A stretch of 64,000 nt of DNA, taken from Diphasiastrum complanatum. Taxonomy: Eukaryota; Streptophyta; Lycopodiopsida; Lycopodiales; Lycopodiaceae. Each line of letters starts with the position of its first letter. Positions within the stretch are counted from its first letter, which is position 1. The notes beneath the pieces were generated by a model. The model was not told where the DNA came from. It saw only the letters and a program-made list of their open reading frames with translations, and did not search any database. Positions 11,750 to 23,960 of the stretch are shown here, piece by piece. A program made the translations under genes and the position numbers. The stretch lies in assembly GCA_029204225.1 (NCBI GenBank), contig CM055096.1, positions 2,925,676 through 2,989,675 of the forward strand. Direction: 5' to 3'.

Positions 11750-12408
11750 TTAGACTTGGTGTCTGCACAAAGATCAAGTATAGATTGAAATTCAAGATCT
11801 ATCTCCAAAAACTAGGGCAAGAGCACTTGATAACATGCATATATCAATCATACAAGTACATTCACATGTGTGGAGACTTGTCAAAGAAAAAACTAAGTGT
11901 CGAAAAGCCGTGCTTTCTGGTAGAGAGAGAAACCAAAGAGAGAGAAAATGAATTTGACTCAAAATGTAGCAAATCTCATTAACTCCAAAAAAAATCAAGT
12001 ACAAATGAACCTATCATGCTCTCTAATAGGAACTCGAGGTAGAGGGTGCTTGATTTTCATTGGACCCCTTTTTCTCCTCCTCTAAATTTGATTGGTTGAG
12101 TGACTTATGAGTCCTCAAACTGGATTGGACAAATTGATGGAAATCTCACTTTTGATTGGTCACTAGATCTCATGCCAACACATAGGAATGAGTCGCACAT
12201 CCAACCTAATTAGGACACTTGTAGTAAGCCTAACTAGCTCAAGCTACATCATATGCTACTTTTGGCCTAATCATGGAATTACAAGTGTACTTACTCAAGT
12301 TGCCTCCCAAGCAAAAATTGGCCCTATCACCTACTCACACATAGATGGACATAGAAAATTTTACTAAACCCCTAGACTCAACATAGATAGCTTTTTCCAT
12401 TTTGCACA
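11750..12408 (-). repeat. Probable 3' LTR of element B (outer end uncertain)
   Basis: On the coding strand TTTAGGAG precedes TGTGCAAAATGG at 12408, which fits a polypurine tract and LTR start after the RNase H end. The far end was not resolved and no second LTR copy is present in the window. Confidence 0.4.
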
Positions 12409-12465
12409 CTCCTAAAAAGTTATCTATTCTAAGTAAGCATAGATCCTGCAATCAATCCACGATTG

Positions 12466-12990
12466 GATCTAAGCTTGATGAAATAACTCTTGATTAATGG
12501 CTTGGTGAGAAGATCGGCAATACATGAAGATGATCCTATATGCTCCCAGTTGATCTCTCCTCCAATAAGCCTTTCCTTTACAAAATGATGCGCAACTTCA
12601 ATATGTTTGCTCCTTGCATGAAAAATAGGATTGTTGGCAAGGCCGCCTTGGGCCGAGGTGTTGTCACACTTTATCAAAGGTAGATCTTCCTCCTTGATGC
12701 ACTTGAGCTTTAATAATAGTCTTTTGATCCATAGCACCTCTTTTGTTGTTGTTGTAAAGGCTTTATACTCAGTCTCACATGATGATAGAGAAATGGTATC
12801 TTGCTTTTTGGAAAGCCAAGATATGAGATTTCCTCGAAGAAATAGAGTGTAAGCACTTGTGGATTTTCGATCCACCTTGTCACTAGCAAAATACGAGTTA
12901 GCCAATAATAGATAGATCTTCACTTTTGTAGAGTAATCCATAATCATGAGTTGAAGATATGTATGTCAAGACTCTCTTGGCCAATTTCCA
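12466..12990 (-). pseudogene. Element B RNase H
   Basis: Copia RNase H: DRKSTSAYTLFL, SWLSKKQDTISLSSCETEYKA, KCDNTSAQ, NPIFHARSKHIEVAHHFV and ADLLTKPL are readable in order on the minus strand. The open stretch is about 170 residues, close to full domain length. It is separated from RT by broken frames at about 12990-13360. Confidence 0.88.
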
Positions 12991-13359
12991 ATGGTAGATC
13001 TTTGGATCTTGCATGGATTGGCTTAGCTTGTGCACACAATAGCTCAAATTGGGCCTAGTGATGTTCAACCAAATCAAGGAGCCAATAAAACTCCTGAAAA
13101 GGGTGATGTCATCGAAGGATCTTTCATATCCCTTATTAGGATCGGTGTGTCTATTCTCTTACAATTCTATGATATGAAACTTTTTGAACATCGATAGAGC
13201 ATATCTAGATTGACTTATAAAAGCATAATCATGACACTAGATCAATCTCTAGGCCTAGAATGAGAAATAAATTGAGTCTTGCATACCATGATCTTGGGGC
13301 TTGCTTAGGCCCATATAGACTTTTAAATAGTAGGCAAACTTTGGATTCTTCATCATGCT

Positions 13360-13830
13360 TTATGAAGCCTTGTAGTTGCTCCATATAAATCTTCTCCTCA
13401 AGTTATCATTAATAAAAGCATTGGAGACATCCAATCGGAACATTTTTCTCTTGAAGTAGCAAGCAATAGAGATTATGATCCTTATAGGTACCATCTTTGC
13501 AATGGGTGCAAAAGTGTCTTCATAATCAAGGCCTTGGATTTGGGCATATTCTTTTGCACATAGCCTTGCTTTGAACTTGTTGATGGTTCCATCATGATTG
13601 TACTTGATTCTAAAGACCCACTTGCAAACAATAATATGCTTGTTGGGCATATTCTTTTGCACATAGCCTTGCTTTGAACTTGTTGATGGTTCCATCATGA
13701 TTGTACTTGATTCTAAACACCCACTTGCAACCAATAAGATGCTTGTTGGATGGTGGATCCACTAGCTCCCAAGTATTGTTGTTAATCAAAGCATCATACT
13801 CTTGTTTCATAGCTTCATACCACTCCTTTC
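13360..13830 (-). pseudogene. Element B RT N-terminal part, broken by a duplication
   Basis: Readable RT motifs are NNNTWELVDPPSNKHLIGCKW, FRIKYNHDGTINKFKARLCAKEYAQ, YEDTFAPIAKM and LDVSNAFIND. The segment encoding WVFRIKYNHDG to KEYAQ is present twice because of a 103-bp tandem duplication, which shifts the frame. The palm with the YVDD motif is not readable downstream. Confidence 0.85.
13541..13746 (-). repeat. 103-bp tandem duplication inside RT
   Basis: TGGGCATATTCTTTTGCACA starts at 13541 and again at 13644. The two copies differ at only a few positions (for example CAAACAATAATATGC versus CAACCAATAAGATGC). A period of 103 is not a multiple of three, so the frame is broken. Confidence 0.9.
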
Positions 13831-14004
13831 AATGGAGTGCTTCTTGGACACTTCTTGGCTCTTCAAAAGAGATAAAGAATGCATAATTCATGGATTAAAC
13901 ATCCACTTGCTTGCCTTTATCAATGTAAGAGAGTCTCTTGGGCTCGAATCTCTCTCTCAAGGATCTTCCTGGTGAGAATAAATGAGGATGCTCCTCCTCA
14001 AACC

Positions 14005-14940
14005 TCAACCCAGCACTTCTTGATTGTCATCAATAGAGATAATAGAAGATGCATCATGAGATGCCTTGATCTCTACCCCATCCAAGGTAGATTTTTGGTC
14101 TTCAAGAAAAGTGACATCTCTACTTTCAATAATTTGAGAAGTAGAGAGTATGTAGACTCTATAAGCCTTCTTGATGGATGAATATACCACCATAACTCCT
14201 TTGCTTGAGCTAGGATCATTTTTCTTTCTAGTCTCCAAATGAATATGAGCAAAACAAATACATCCAAAGACTCTAATGTGATCAACCTAAGGCTTCTTCT
14301 TGAAGAACATCTCATAAGGTGTCTTTCCTCCAAGAGCAAGATGAGGGAGTCTATTGCAAAGATATTTGGCACAATTTATGGCCTCTCCCCAAAAATCCTT
14401 TGGCAAGGATGCTTCAATTTTCAAAGCTTTGGCACACTCACACAAGGATCTATTCTTCCTCTCGGCCACCCCATTTTGAGAAGGGAAATAGGCACAAGAG
14501 AACTCTCTTTTGACTCCTTGCTCACAAAAATCATGGAACTTGTTGGAGATGCAGTACTCTCCACCACCATCACATCTCGAAGCTTTGATCTTCAAAGAGA
14601 ATTGCTCTCAACATAAACTTTGAGCTTGATGAAATAATCAAACACCATGGATTTTGAAGATAGAAGATACAACCATGTAAATCTTGTGTAATCATCAATA
14701 AAGGTGACAAAACAAGTGGCTCCTCCCTTGCTTTTGCATGATGAGAAATGCACATCCGAGTGCAACAATTCCAAAGGATGTGAAGTCTTGATAAAAGATC
14801 TTGGATATGGCTTCTTATGTGACTTGGCAATAGCACAAGCTTCACATGGCTTGATCTCCTTGGATAGTGTCTTTGGCAAGCCAATAGCTTTGACTTCTTT
14901 GACCATAGAATGCATAGATTTGTAGTTGGGATGGCCAATC
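14005..14940 (-). pseudogene. Element B integrase
   Basis: The zinc-binding end of GAG-pre-integrase (CEACAIAKSHKKPYP) and then integrase core pieces are readable in order: LLHSDVHF, VTFIDDYTRFTWLYL, CDGGGEY, FPSQNGVAERKNRSL, ALGGKTPYEMFFKKKP. The C-terminal piece (DPSSSKGVMVVYSSIKKAYRVY) is at 14005-14238. Frameshifts separate the pieces. Confidence 0.87.
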
Positions 14941-15289
14941 TTCTATGCCATAATTATTCTTTGGAAAGCTTGGTCACATCTGCAATATCACAAGAGTTTG
15001 AGCTCTCTCTTGGATCTAATTGTAGATGCCTCCAAATCGAGATCCACAAGCAAGAATCTCATCATCTTTCTTGATTACAGAAGTGTCAATATGAAATTTG
15101 ACATCAAGGCCATTATCAAGCAAATGGCCAGGCTAACACTTATAAGTTTCTTTGTGAGCTTTGGAACAAAGAGCATATTATTAAGAGATAGAATTTTTGA
15201 AGATGCAACCTTCAAGGGACTACTCCCTACTCCTTCAATTTTGCATTCACAATCATTTGCACTGTATATAAATTTTTTGACTCCTTCAT

Positions 15290-15857
15290 AAGGCGAAGAA
15301 AAAAAGTCATTGAGCTACACATATGAGATGAAGCTCCACTATAAATATACAATGTGCCATCCTTTTTGAAAGGAGAAAGCTTGATACCATAAGAGAGCCT
15401 TCTCCATCACTTGAAATTGCATCACTTTCTAGAGATGTTGGCTTGCTTGGATTGGTTTTCCTTATTGAAACAATTAGTGGCATAATGGCCTTTCTTGCTA
15501 CAAAAGAAGCACTTGATATTCTTTTTCTTCAATTTTGATGTAGAAGCTTGAGAGGAATCCTCCTCCTCTCCATCTTTGTCCTTGTCTTTAAAGAATTGTT
15601 GGTGTTGACCTCTTATTCTCCCTTTGTGATTGTCTTTGAAAAATAAAGCTTTGCCATCTCCATTATGATTGAGTGATAGTTTGTTCATCCTCTTGATCTT
15701 GTGTTTGATGGCATATGATTGGACAAGATTGTCATATTTATCTCTCAAACCATTGAGGATGACTTGTACTAGATCACTTTGATTGATCTGATCTCCAATA
15801 CATGCAAGCTCTCTATGGATGTCTTTGACTCAAAATACATAATTGGAAGCACTCTCA
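15290..15857 (-). pseudogene. Element B gag end and protease
   Basis: A CCHC knuckle (CFFCSKKGHYATNC) is preceded by a Lys/Asp-rich linker (KDKDKDGEEEDSS) in an open stretch at 15422-15748. A protease remnant (YSGASSHM) follows near 15320-15350. The N-terminal gag is cut off at about 15857. Confidence 0.82.
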
Positions 15858-16385
15858 TTACTATGAGACCTTTGCACCCATGGCAAAGATGGTGAGCATT
15901 CGAGTCATTATTTCACTTGCTACATTTTTTGGATGGGATATATGGCAATTGGATATTACAAATGCATTCTTAAATGGAGATCTTGAAGTGGAAGTGTTCA
16001 TGAAGCAACCCGAAGGTTACATCTCTCATGACAAGCCAAATCATGTTTGTTATTTGCAAAAAAGTTTGTATGGGCTTAAGAAAGCACCAAGGAGTTGGTA
16101 TGCTAAGCTTAACACTTTTTTACTCTCTCAAAACTTTGTTATGAGTGAGTATGATCATTCACTTTATTATAGATTTGCTGGAAATCAAGTTACTATTCTT
16201 CTGATCTATGTGGATGATATCATATTTAGTGGAGACAACAATCAAGATATAGATGATATCGAGATTGCACTCAAGAAGGAGTTTGAGGTGCATGATCTTG
16301 GTTTGTTACATTATATCTTGGGAATAGAGGTATTTAGAACTTCTCAATCTACATTCATATGTCAAGAGAAGTATGCCCATTCATG
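15858..16385 (+). pseudogene. Copia RT fragment in opposite orientation to element B
   Basis: Plus-strand RT from YETFAPMAKM through LDITNAFLNGDLE, QKSLYGLKKAPRSWYAKLN and the catalytic YVDD at 16207-16218 to FICQEKYA. It closely resembles the RT at 45112-45898, so it belongs to the same family. It is joined head-on to element B gag on the left. On the right it runs in frame into a different copia family (WQPTQTTKS...QQPNTVEEAMS), giving one chimeric open frame at 15880-16485. Confidence 0.88.
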
Positions 16386-17990
16386 GCAGCCGACACAGAC
16401 AACAAAAAGTCGGATTTTGCAAAATAATGAGTTTGCTCACTACTCTATTCAACAGCCAAACACAGTTGAGGAAGCTATGTCATAGGCCAATTCAAATCTC
16501 TGGAAAGAAGCAATGGCTAAGGAGTAACTTATTGCTGAGGAACAACACATGGACTATCACCAAGCTGCCATTAGACAGAAAGATAATCGATTGCAAATAG
16601 ATCATTAAGATCAAATAAACAGATGGCAGTATCTATAAAAGAAAATCTTGACTCGTGGCAAGGAGATTTTCACAAATTTCCAATATTAGCCTAGCTGTCA
16701 AGCACACTTCCATTCGACTACTACATTCATATGTTGTTGCAACAGATCTTGAGATACACCAGATGGATGTACAAACAACATTCCTCAATGGAGTTATTGA
16801 GGAGGACATTTACATGATCCATCCAGAAGGCTACATTCTCAACGGTTGAGAAGATCATGTATGCAAACTCCATAAGGCATTGTACGGTATGAAACAATCA
16901 TCCAAAACATGGTTCCATCGAATCTCTGATCGATCAGAGATTTGAACCAAGCTCTGCAAACTGTAATGTATATTTCAAAGCTATTAATCAATTCTTTATC
17001 ATCATCACACTCTATGTGGATGATATCTTGTTGTTCAACAACAATATTGAACTGACAAATGACACTAAGGGGATGCTATACCAAGAGTTCGAGATGACAG
17101 ATCTAGGAGTAGTGCATTACTGTCTCGGGGTTTAGATCCACAGAGATAGAAGCAGAAGACTTCTCTACATCACCCAACAGAGACACGTGTATAATTTGCT
17201 GAAGAAATTCAATTTCATGAATTACAATATTGTACATAATCCCATGGACCCAGGTCTAAAATTATCTTGGAGAAATGTCCTTAGACCAATGAGGAGAAGG
17301 CCGAAATGAAGGAATATCCATATCAATCAATCATCGGATCTCTGATGTATGCAATGATCTCTACCAGGCCCAATTTTGCATATGCCATCAGCTCTCTAAG
17401 CCAATATATGGCTAGTCCTAGTATGATCCCTTGAAAAACTCTTTTTAGAGTAATTAGATATGTACGAACTACCATTGACCTTTGCATCTGCTATGGTGAT
17501 GTCGATTCATCTAATATCCATACACTTTATCGATATAGAGATGCAAATTGGATAGGCGATATCGACACCAAAAAATCGACTTCTGGACTTGTCTTCTTGT
17601 TCAATAATGGTCAAATATCATGGAACAGTTGAAAACAAACCTCCATTGCAATGTCATCAACAGAATCAGAATACATTGCAGCCTCTCAAGCTACTATGAG
17701 ACAATTTGGCTGAGAAATGTATTGTTTGAGATTGGTCTCAGACAATCTGCTCCAATGATCATTGAGTGCGACAATCAGAGTGCAATTGCATTATCTATCA
17801 ATCCTAGATTTCATTCTAGGAGCAAGCACATCAAAATCAAATATCACTATATTTGAAGCACAATACTCAACAAGGAGGTGAGTTTGAAGTTTTGTAGAAC
17901 TCGGTACATGGCAGTTGACATCTTTACTAAGGGATTGACTCAAGAAGCACACAATAACTTCTGTGCTATCTTGAATTTAAAAATATAGAC
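16386..17990 (+). pseudogene. Copia element C, RT and RNase H, heavily mutated
   Basis: Begins with the linker before RT (IQQPNTVEEAMS). It continues with decayed RT (KLPLDRKIIDCK; HQMDVQTTFLNGVIEE; catalytic YVDD at 17013-17024) and RNase H (CDNQSAIALSINPRFHSRSKH at about 17768-17830; a VDIFTKGLT-like motif near 17920). Many stops and frameshifts occur. It is related to element A and to the pieces at 18960 and 35085. Confidence 0.85.
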
Positions 17991-18000
17991 ATTCGAGGAT

Positions 18001-18700
18001 CCAGATTACCTCTCCATCCCTATCTCTCTGCTAATCTAGATCCATTCACCTACTGCTTGTAAATAACCACACAGTCACATACTCTGCAGAAATATACTTG
18101 TTTTCTAACAGTTTGCAAAAATACAAAGGAATCCATGACAATATTTTGTCGACTCAACCGACACCGACTATTTGACCACTCTTCGCCTATTCGACCGACT
18201 TCGACTATTTGTCGGACACATCGACTACACATTTGATACTGACTGTTCTTGTTGGGGACATCCAACATAGAAAAATCAAATTTACTAATAAGTTGCATGT
18301 CACTATCAACTTTAATAGTCGACTTGAAAATTTGGCGGCTCAATAGTACCTTCATAACGACCAGACAGAATCTCCAACAAAATCAAATATTGTTTGAGTG
18401 CGACTGCCAACAGCACGTAGTGCCTTAATCCTAATTGTAAAGTACAGATTAAGTATTGTTTCAAACAGCTACCCATGTCTATATAATTAGCAACGCATTA
18501 GTTGCTACGTTACTCAATATTCATAATTCAACTACTCGCTTCAATCAAAAAACCAAAGTCACAATAATTCGTTCTTCTTCTCTACTTTGCCAGAGTATAG
18601 TTTTAGGAAGAACCCAACTCTGTTTGCATTTTCAAACACATTATACTATTTTCAACTGAATAATTTATTCAAGTGATCTAGGTCGTCTTGCTTACTGTGT
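18001..18700 (+). repeat. Probable LTR of the element C family
   Basis: Directly follows the RNase H end. The stretch GAGAGATAGGGATGGAGAG with GAATGGATCTAGATTAG (reverse complement) is shared with 34930-34985 in opposite orientation. A TATA-like CTATATAATTA at about 18480 fits a U3-R boundary. The ends were not resolved. Confidence 0.45.
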
Positions 18701-18959
18701 TGAATGCATGTTTATTTTGTTCAATCTTTCTTTCATGCCATGCAGATTCATTTATTTGTAGATTAAAATGTTCTTATGACTGATAATGCCGTGTTGATCA
18801 GCATGCTCAAAATTATGCTCTGAATACGCTTCTACACATTATAATTTACAAATCTATCTAATCTGTGCATGAATATGGAATTGATAGTCTTGATCCAGTG
18901 ACTTCGAAGTTGTGATTAAGTAGGACATACTTCAAACTATCAAAGTCGGCATGAATTAA

Positions 18960-19412
18960 TATATTGATCATCAGATATAATTTGATGAATTGCAAGTTAG
19001 CTCACTCACCAATGGACCCAAGACTCAAATTGTCGAAGGACCAGTGTCCTTTGATGATAGAAGAGAAGGAACAGATGCGTGAGTACCCTTATCATTCGGT
19101 AATAAGTTCTCCTATGTATGTAATGATCTGTATCAGACCAAACATAGCTTTTGTTGTCAGTTTCTTAAGCCATTTTATGGCTAATCCTGACATTACACAT
19201 TGGAAGGCTCTCATTAGAGTTATGAGATATATTCGAGTTACTATGGACCTACGCATTTGTTATGGAGCAATTGACAATGAAAAACTCAATATTCTCAGTG
19301 GTTATTCATATACAAGGAGATGTAGACACTCATAAATCCATCTTTGGATTTACATTCTTCCTCAACAACGGTCCTATTTCATGGAATAGTCGCAAGCAAA
19401 CTTCAATAGTGT
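18960..19412 (+). pseudogene. Second fragment of the element C family (RT end, RNase H start)
   Basis: RYNLMNCKLAHSPMDPRLKLSKDQ, IRPNIAFVVSFLSHFM, ICYGAIDNEKLN, then KSIFGFTFFLNNGPISWNSRKQTSI in a shifted frame. The same block occurs in element D (35880-36300). It is cut off at about 19412 by the next repeat. Confidence 0.82.
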
Positions 19413-19800
19413 TGGAGGGTTTGTTAATATCGAGGCAACTCTAACCCTAGTTAATAAGTGAGAGGGATTTGGCACCCTATGTGTGTAAGTCCAACCTGAT
19501 GATCACATAGTTATTTGATTAGTTAAAAGTTAATAAAAGTACTTTAGGCCTTTTTGTGGGACTTTTAATGTCGCAGGGCCTAAAAGTCAAGCTAGTGAAT
19601 AGTAGGGGTTTTCACCAAAATTCAAATTCAAATTGGCTCCCTCCAATTTTTGATTGGTTCTCTCGCTTTTTCAAATTTAAATAGTTAGGGAGGTAGAAAT
19701 TGGCCAACAGGATTTGATGCCAATCCACTATATATAGTGGTAATTTCGAAACATTTGTACATGTTCTCTTCATTTCAATACAAGCAGGTTGGCCCTCTTA
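19413..19800 (+). repeat. Dispersed repeat N, copy 1 (LTR-like, with TATA box)
   Basis: Matches 57535-57875 in inverted orientation, sharing CCCTAGTTAATAAGTGAG and AGGGATTTGGCACCC among other words. It contains CTATATATAGTGG at about 19728, a TATA-box candidate, so an LTR or promoter-bearing repeat is likely. No PBS or polypurine tract fixes its ends. Confidence 0.65.
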
Positions 19801-20704
19801 TGAAATGGATATGGAATGTCCTTGCTCTCCATCTTTCATCCTCTAACTCTCATGTTTTATTTGGATTTGCTATTTGTTGGATTTGATGCTTATGTGTGGA
19901 TAGAGGAAATATGTGAGGACTTGGCATGAATATCGCATGATTGATCAAACATACATTGCCATATTGATGCAAAACATTTTTGTGACATGTTTCGTATACC
20001 ATACGACACTGTAGATATACGTGCTTTTCCACCCTGACAATGCATGCTCATCATGTAATTAACGAAGTTTTTCCTTTTGATTTAGATTGCTGTCTCAACA
20101 TACCCAAGATAAAAAACTCTACATTCCAAGCTTTATGTTTTTTTTATGGAGAACTTTGTGTACATACACCTACTTTTTCAATCCAACAGACAAGTATTGC
20201 AGTTTGTATTAACCAAGGCTACAATCCAACTATTGAATCTCTTGCCATAAACTGGGCATCATGTATAGCCCAAGTAGTTCTCACAGATTTTGTTGCAGTT
20301 TCTTATGAACGCATGCAAAAAAGCCAAAATTTGCTATCCAATTCAAAAACAATTTACTTGAAGACAACTGAATACCTGCTAGATCTGATCGCATTTCAGA
20401 CAAACAAATTCATGTTCACACCTCTTCCTACAAATCCACCCCTTGAATTGATTCATCCTAGTATCATTTGTTGGAAAGAGGTGTGTAAAAAGATAGGTCA
20501 AATAGAACTAAATAAAAAGAATTCGAATGACAAGAATTAAAACTTATCATACACAACAGAATAAACTATCTTCCTCTTTCTCTATGCATGACTACGCCTA
20601 TCAATTTCAAACAAAACAATAGTGATAGAAATCACGTTCGATCTTATAGTAACTAACTTTGAAATCATTAGCACTATAGTGATTACGTAGCCAAACATTA
20701 AGCA
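19801..20704. other. Unassigned DNA with one 166-codon open frame (20040-20540, plus)
   Basis: The open frame reads MHAHHVINEVFPFDLDCC... and ends KKNSNDKN. No family was recognised and no motif or signal peptide stands out. AT-rich DNA gives such frames by chance, so it is recorded as a candidate only, perhaps part of a decayed transposon or host exon. Confidence 0.2.
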
Positions 20705-21170
<466 letters not shown>

Positions 21171-21204
21171 TTCAATGCAATTAAAATGTGAAATAATGAG
21201 CAGC

Positions 21205-21475
21205 TATTTATACCTTGAATTTGGTGGAGATATATTCTCCCCCATTGTCGTCCCCCATTGTCGGACCTCAATGCTTTGATTTGTTTTCTAGTTTGATTCT
21301 CTTCATGCTCTTTGAATTGTCTGAACTTGATGAAGTCTGTTTTCTGCTTAATGAAGTAAACAACTGTTCAGGAGATGCTGTAACTATATTTGCTTGTTGA
21401 TCAGGTTGCTTGGCTGTATTCTTCGCTTTGAGAATTTGACAATCTTGGATCTCATGGATGTAGTATTAATGCTTA
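21205..21475 (-). pseudogene. Copia remnant: gag zinc-knuckle end fused to integrase piece
   Basis: On the minus strand the end of a gag knuckle (HEIQDCQILKAKN, about 21400-21470) is followed by an integrase active-site piece around IKALRSDNGG and GEYISTKFK (about 21210-21290). The intervening protease is missing, so there is an internal deletion. A short duplicated segment (CCCCCATTGTCG twice at 21239-21262) disrupts the motif. Confidence 0.7.
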
Positions 21476-21648
21476 GGGTTAATGGATGTTAGAGTTAGAT
21501 GTGGATCTTCCATTCATGCACAAATCTGAACTATGTTATCGCTCTCATGGGAACGAATCTACGCGTGACAACTAACTTCATCTCCTCGAGGCTAGATTGA
21601 TTAGATCTTGGGTTGAGGATAGGCAAGGAAATAAACCCACTACAATTT
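21476..21648 (+). repeat. 3' end of a Ty3-type (Athila/Tat-like) 5' LTR
   Basis: Sequence ending AAACCCACTACA at 21644, four bases before a tRNA-Asp-type PBS. That spacing is typical of Athila/Tat LTRs. The LTR start was not identified. Confidence 0.55.
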
Positions 21649-21665
21649 TGGTGCCGTTGATGGGG
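21649..21665 (+). promoter_or_regulatory. Athila/Tat-like primer-binding site
   Basis: TGGTGCCGTTGATGGGG matches the known Athila/Tat PBS (TGGCGCCGTTGCCGGGG) with two changes. It is the only non-Met PBS recognised in the window. Confidence 0.7.
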
Positions 21666-22879
21666 AGCTACATCAATTTTTCAGTTTGCAGCATGTTTGT
21701 TGGATGGTTAGCTTGCATTAGGCATCTTGTCGTGGCATGAATAGTGTTAAATCCGCATTTAGGGTTAGTTTGGGAGTGATTTTGCTTGATTTGAGTGGAT
21801 TTGCTTGTTTGAAATCTAATCTGATTGTAAAACAGAGAAAGCTATTCAGATCACCAATCTTAAGATCCATTTGGATATGAGATATCAGAAAAAACAACAA
21901 AAATCGATCAAATCTGCTAGATTTTGGTTGAAAGGAGGCAAAAATTGTCATCAGAGCTGATAACTTTTTGCTCTTTTTCAGGAAACATTTGTCGAGTTGC
22001 AAGCACCTTCTGTTTTGATCATAGAAGCTTCATTTTGAAGGGCGAATAATCCTTCCCAGCTGATTTTTAGAAACATAAAAAAAACCATCAAAAAATACCA
22101 AAAACTCATCAAAACTCTAAAAATACAAAAAAAGAACCTTCACCTGATTTACTGTGCATAGGTGTGATTCAAATCTATCTATTGCCATGTTGACAAAGAA
22201 TAATATCAGAAATAGAAGGTTTTTCAAAGATCAGTTGTCACATTGTGATATTTTCACCAAAAAAATCTCTTTTTTGCAAAAATACTAGTATTACTCTTGA
22301 TTCTTCGCCAAAACCTTCGCCGAGTTTCCAGATTATTCTATTTATAGTAAATTATTTTTTTGAGTTCGATGAACATTCATCCTATCCAGATCATAGAAAA
22401 TTTTTATTTTTACCCTCGCCAAACTACAGAAACTATGTTTTTGTGTTCCAAAAATCTTTGCCAGTTTTCCCCTAGCTTTATCTATGTCAGATTTGGATTC
22501 TGAGAGTTCGACGAAGGTGATTTTCTAATAATTTGTCAAAAAAACCTAATTAGAGAGTTTTTTTTTCTTTCAAAAATAGCATTGCTGAACCTTCGTCGAA
22601 TGAATCTTCGTCTAGGGAATCTTCGCCAGTTCTATTTTTAGGTTCTGATTTTTCAGATCAAGTCCTTGTCAAATTTGGATCAAATCTGATATAGTCTCTT
22701 TTGATTTTGAGAAATTGTTCATTTTTGAGAAGTATCGATTGGTTGAATTTAGGAATCTTTTTTACGATATAGAATTTTGATTCTTGTCAAGTAGAAGAGA
22801 TCTAGCAGATCTGATCTGAGATAGTTTTGATTGAAAATCTAGATCCAATCTCATTGTTTGCTTGATTTAATCTATAAAG
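21666..22879 (+). other. Long noncoding leader of the Ty3-type element
   Basis: About 1.2 kb without a long open frame between PBS and gag start, rich in TTCGCCRAACCTTCG-type words. Long leaders are usual in Athila/Tat elements. Confidence 0.5.
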
Positions 22880-23045
22880 ATGGCTGCCCCTGGAGGTGCT
22901 CCTCTGGAAGTCAATCCAATCATTGTTAGAGGAGCACCCCATTTGGATCTACCCAAATACAATGGATTAACAGATCCAGTTAGATTTCTTCAGATACATT
23001 CTAAATCTTGTGAAATCTATGGCAAAATTTTTTTCCAAGGTAAAC
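22880..23045 (+). pseudogene. Ty3-type gag N-terminus, truncated
   Basis: ATG at 22880 opens MAAPGGAPLEVNPIIVRGAP, followed by LPKYNGLTDPVRFLQIHSK, which resembles the start of a Ty3 capsid domain. About 55 codons later the sequence switches to minus-strand pol sequence, so gag is cut at about 23045. Confidence 0.65.
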
Positions 23046-23960
23046 TTAAACTTCCTCCTATGGCCTTAACAGACCGGATGCAAGGGTTCATAGTTCTGTC
23101 TAGTAGGCCGTCGTGCTCGCTGGCAAATAGCACATGTCTGAATATAATTTTTTGTGTCCTTTTGAAACGTAGGCCACCAACACCCTGATTGCAAAAGTTT
23201 GTGAACAATAATAGCTGTAGAGAAGTGTCCTCCGCCCATGCCATCATATGAAAACGTGATTAAATCTGGTATTTCATGCGGTAAAACACATCTACGTATT
23301 CACGACGATACAATTGTCCTGCAATCAATTGATAAGGTTGAGCCTTATGAATCAATTGCCTCTTTTGTACTTTTGTCAAATAGTCATTCGGTTGTCCTAG
23401 CATTAGGTACTCAACAATATCCGCTGCCCACTCAGGTACTGCTTCTACATAGAATAATGCAGTGTTTGATAATTCATCATCCACCTCAGTATTAACTGGT
23501 GCGGATTCTATTTGCGAAACGTGGTCGACTAGATAATATTGCTTCCCCTTTTGAACTACAATTCGAAAGCCAAATTCAGTCAATAACAGTAACCATCTTG
23601 CAATACGCCCAGTATTGCACGTCTTGTTTACCAAGTAAAGTAACGGTTGGTGATCCGTTTAAAATGCAAAGTGCGTTTCCATGAGGTAATGACAAAATTT
23701 CCATACAAAAAAAATCATGGCTAACGCCTCATGTTATGTTGTTGAATAGTTCTTTTCCGGATCTGTAAGCTGTCTGCTTGCAAATCGTATTGGATAGTCC
23801 TTCTTATAGTCACCTGGCTGCGTCAAAACTGATCCAATTGCATATTTCGAGGCATCAGTGTGAACATGAAACTCAACTATCCAATCTGGAGAACGCAGTA
23901 TTGGTGCTGAAATTAATGTTTTTTTTAATTTTTCAAAGACTTCTAACACCTCTACTGTCC
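23046..23960 (-). pseudogene. Ty3-type RNase H and integrase zinc domain, inverted relative to gag
   Basis: Minus strand, order RNase H then integrase. VHTDASKYAIGSVLTQPG and PIRFASRQLTDPEKNYSTT lie at 23734-23949. Then come TGRIARWLLLLTEFGF and the linker QPYQLIAGQLYRR (23260-23634). The integrase HHCC zinc region (GGHFSTAI, CWWPTF, CAICQRARRP) is at about 23070-23230. The frame has about two stops or shifts. It ends where the plus-strand gag begins, so the two parts point at each other. Confidence 0.85.

Larger units (their letters stand above)
12409..15857 (-). mobile_element. Copia element B, decayed, 5' end lost
   Basis: Minus-strand copia remnant in the order gag (15422-15857), protease, integrase (about 14005-14940), RT (13360-13830) and RNase H (12466-12990). 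The right end stops abruptly at about 15857, where a plus-strand RT fragment of another family begins. No 5' LTR or PBS remains. Many stops and frameshifts are present. Confidence 0.88.
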
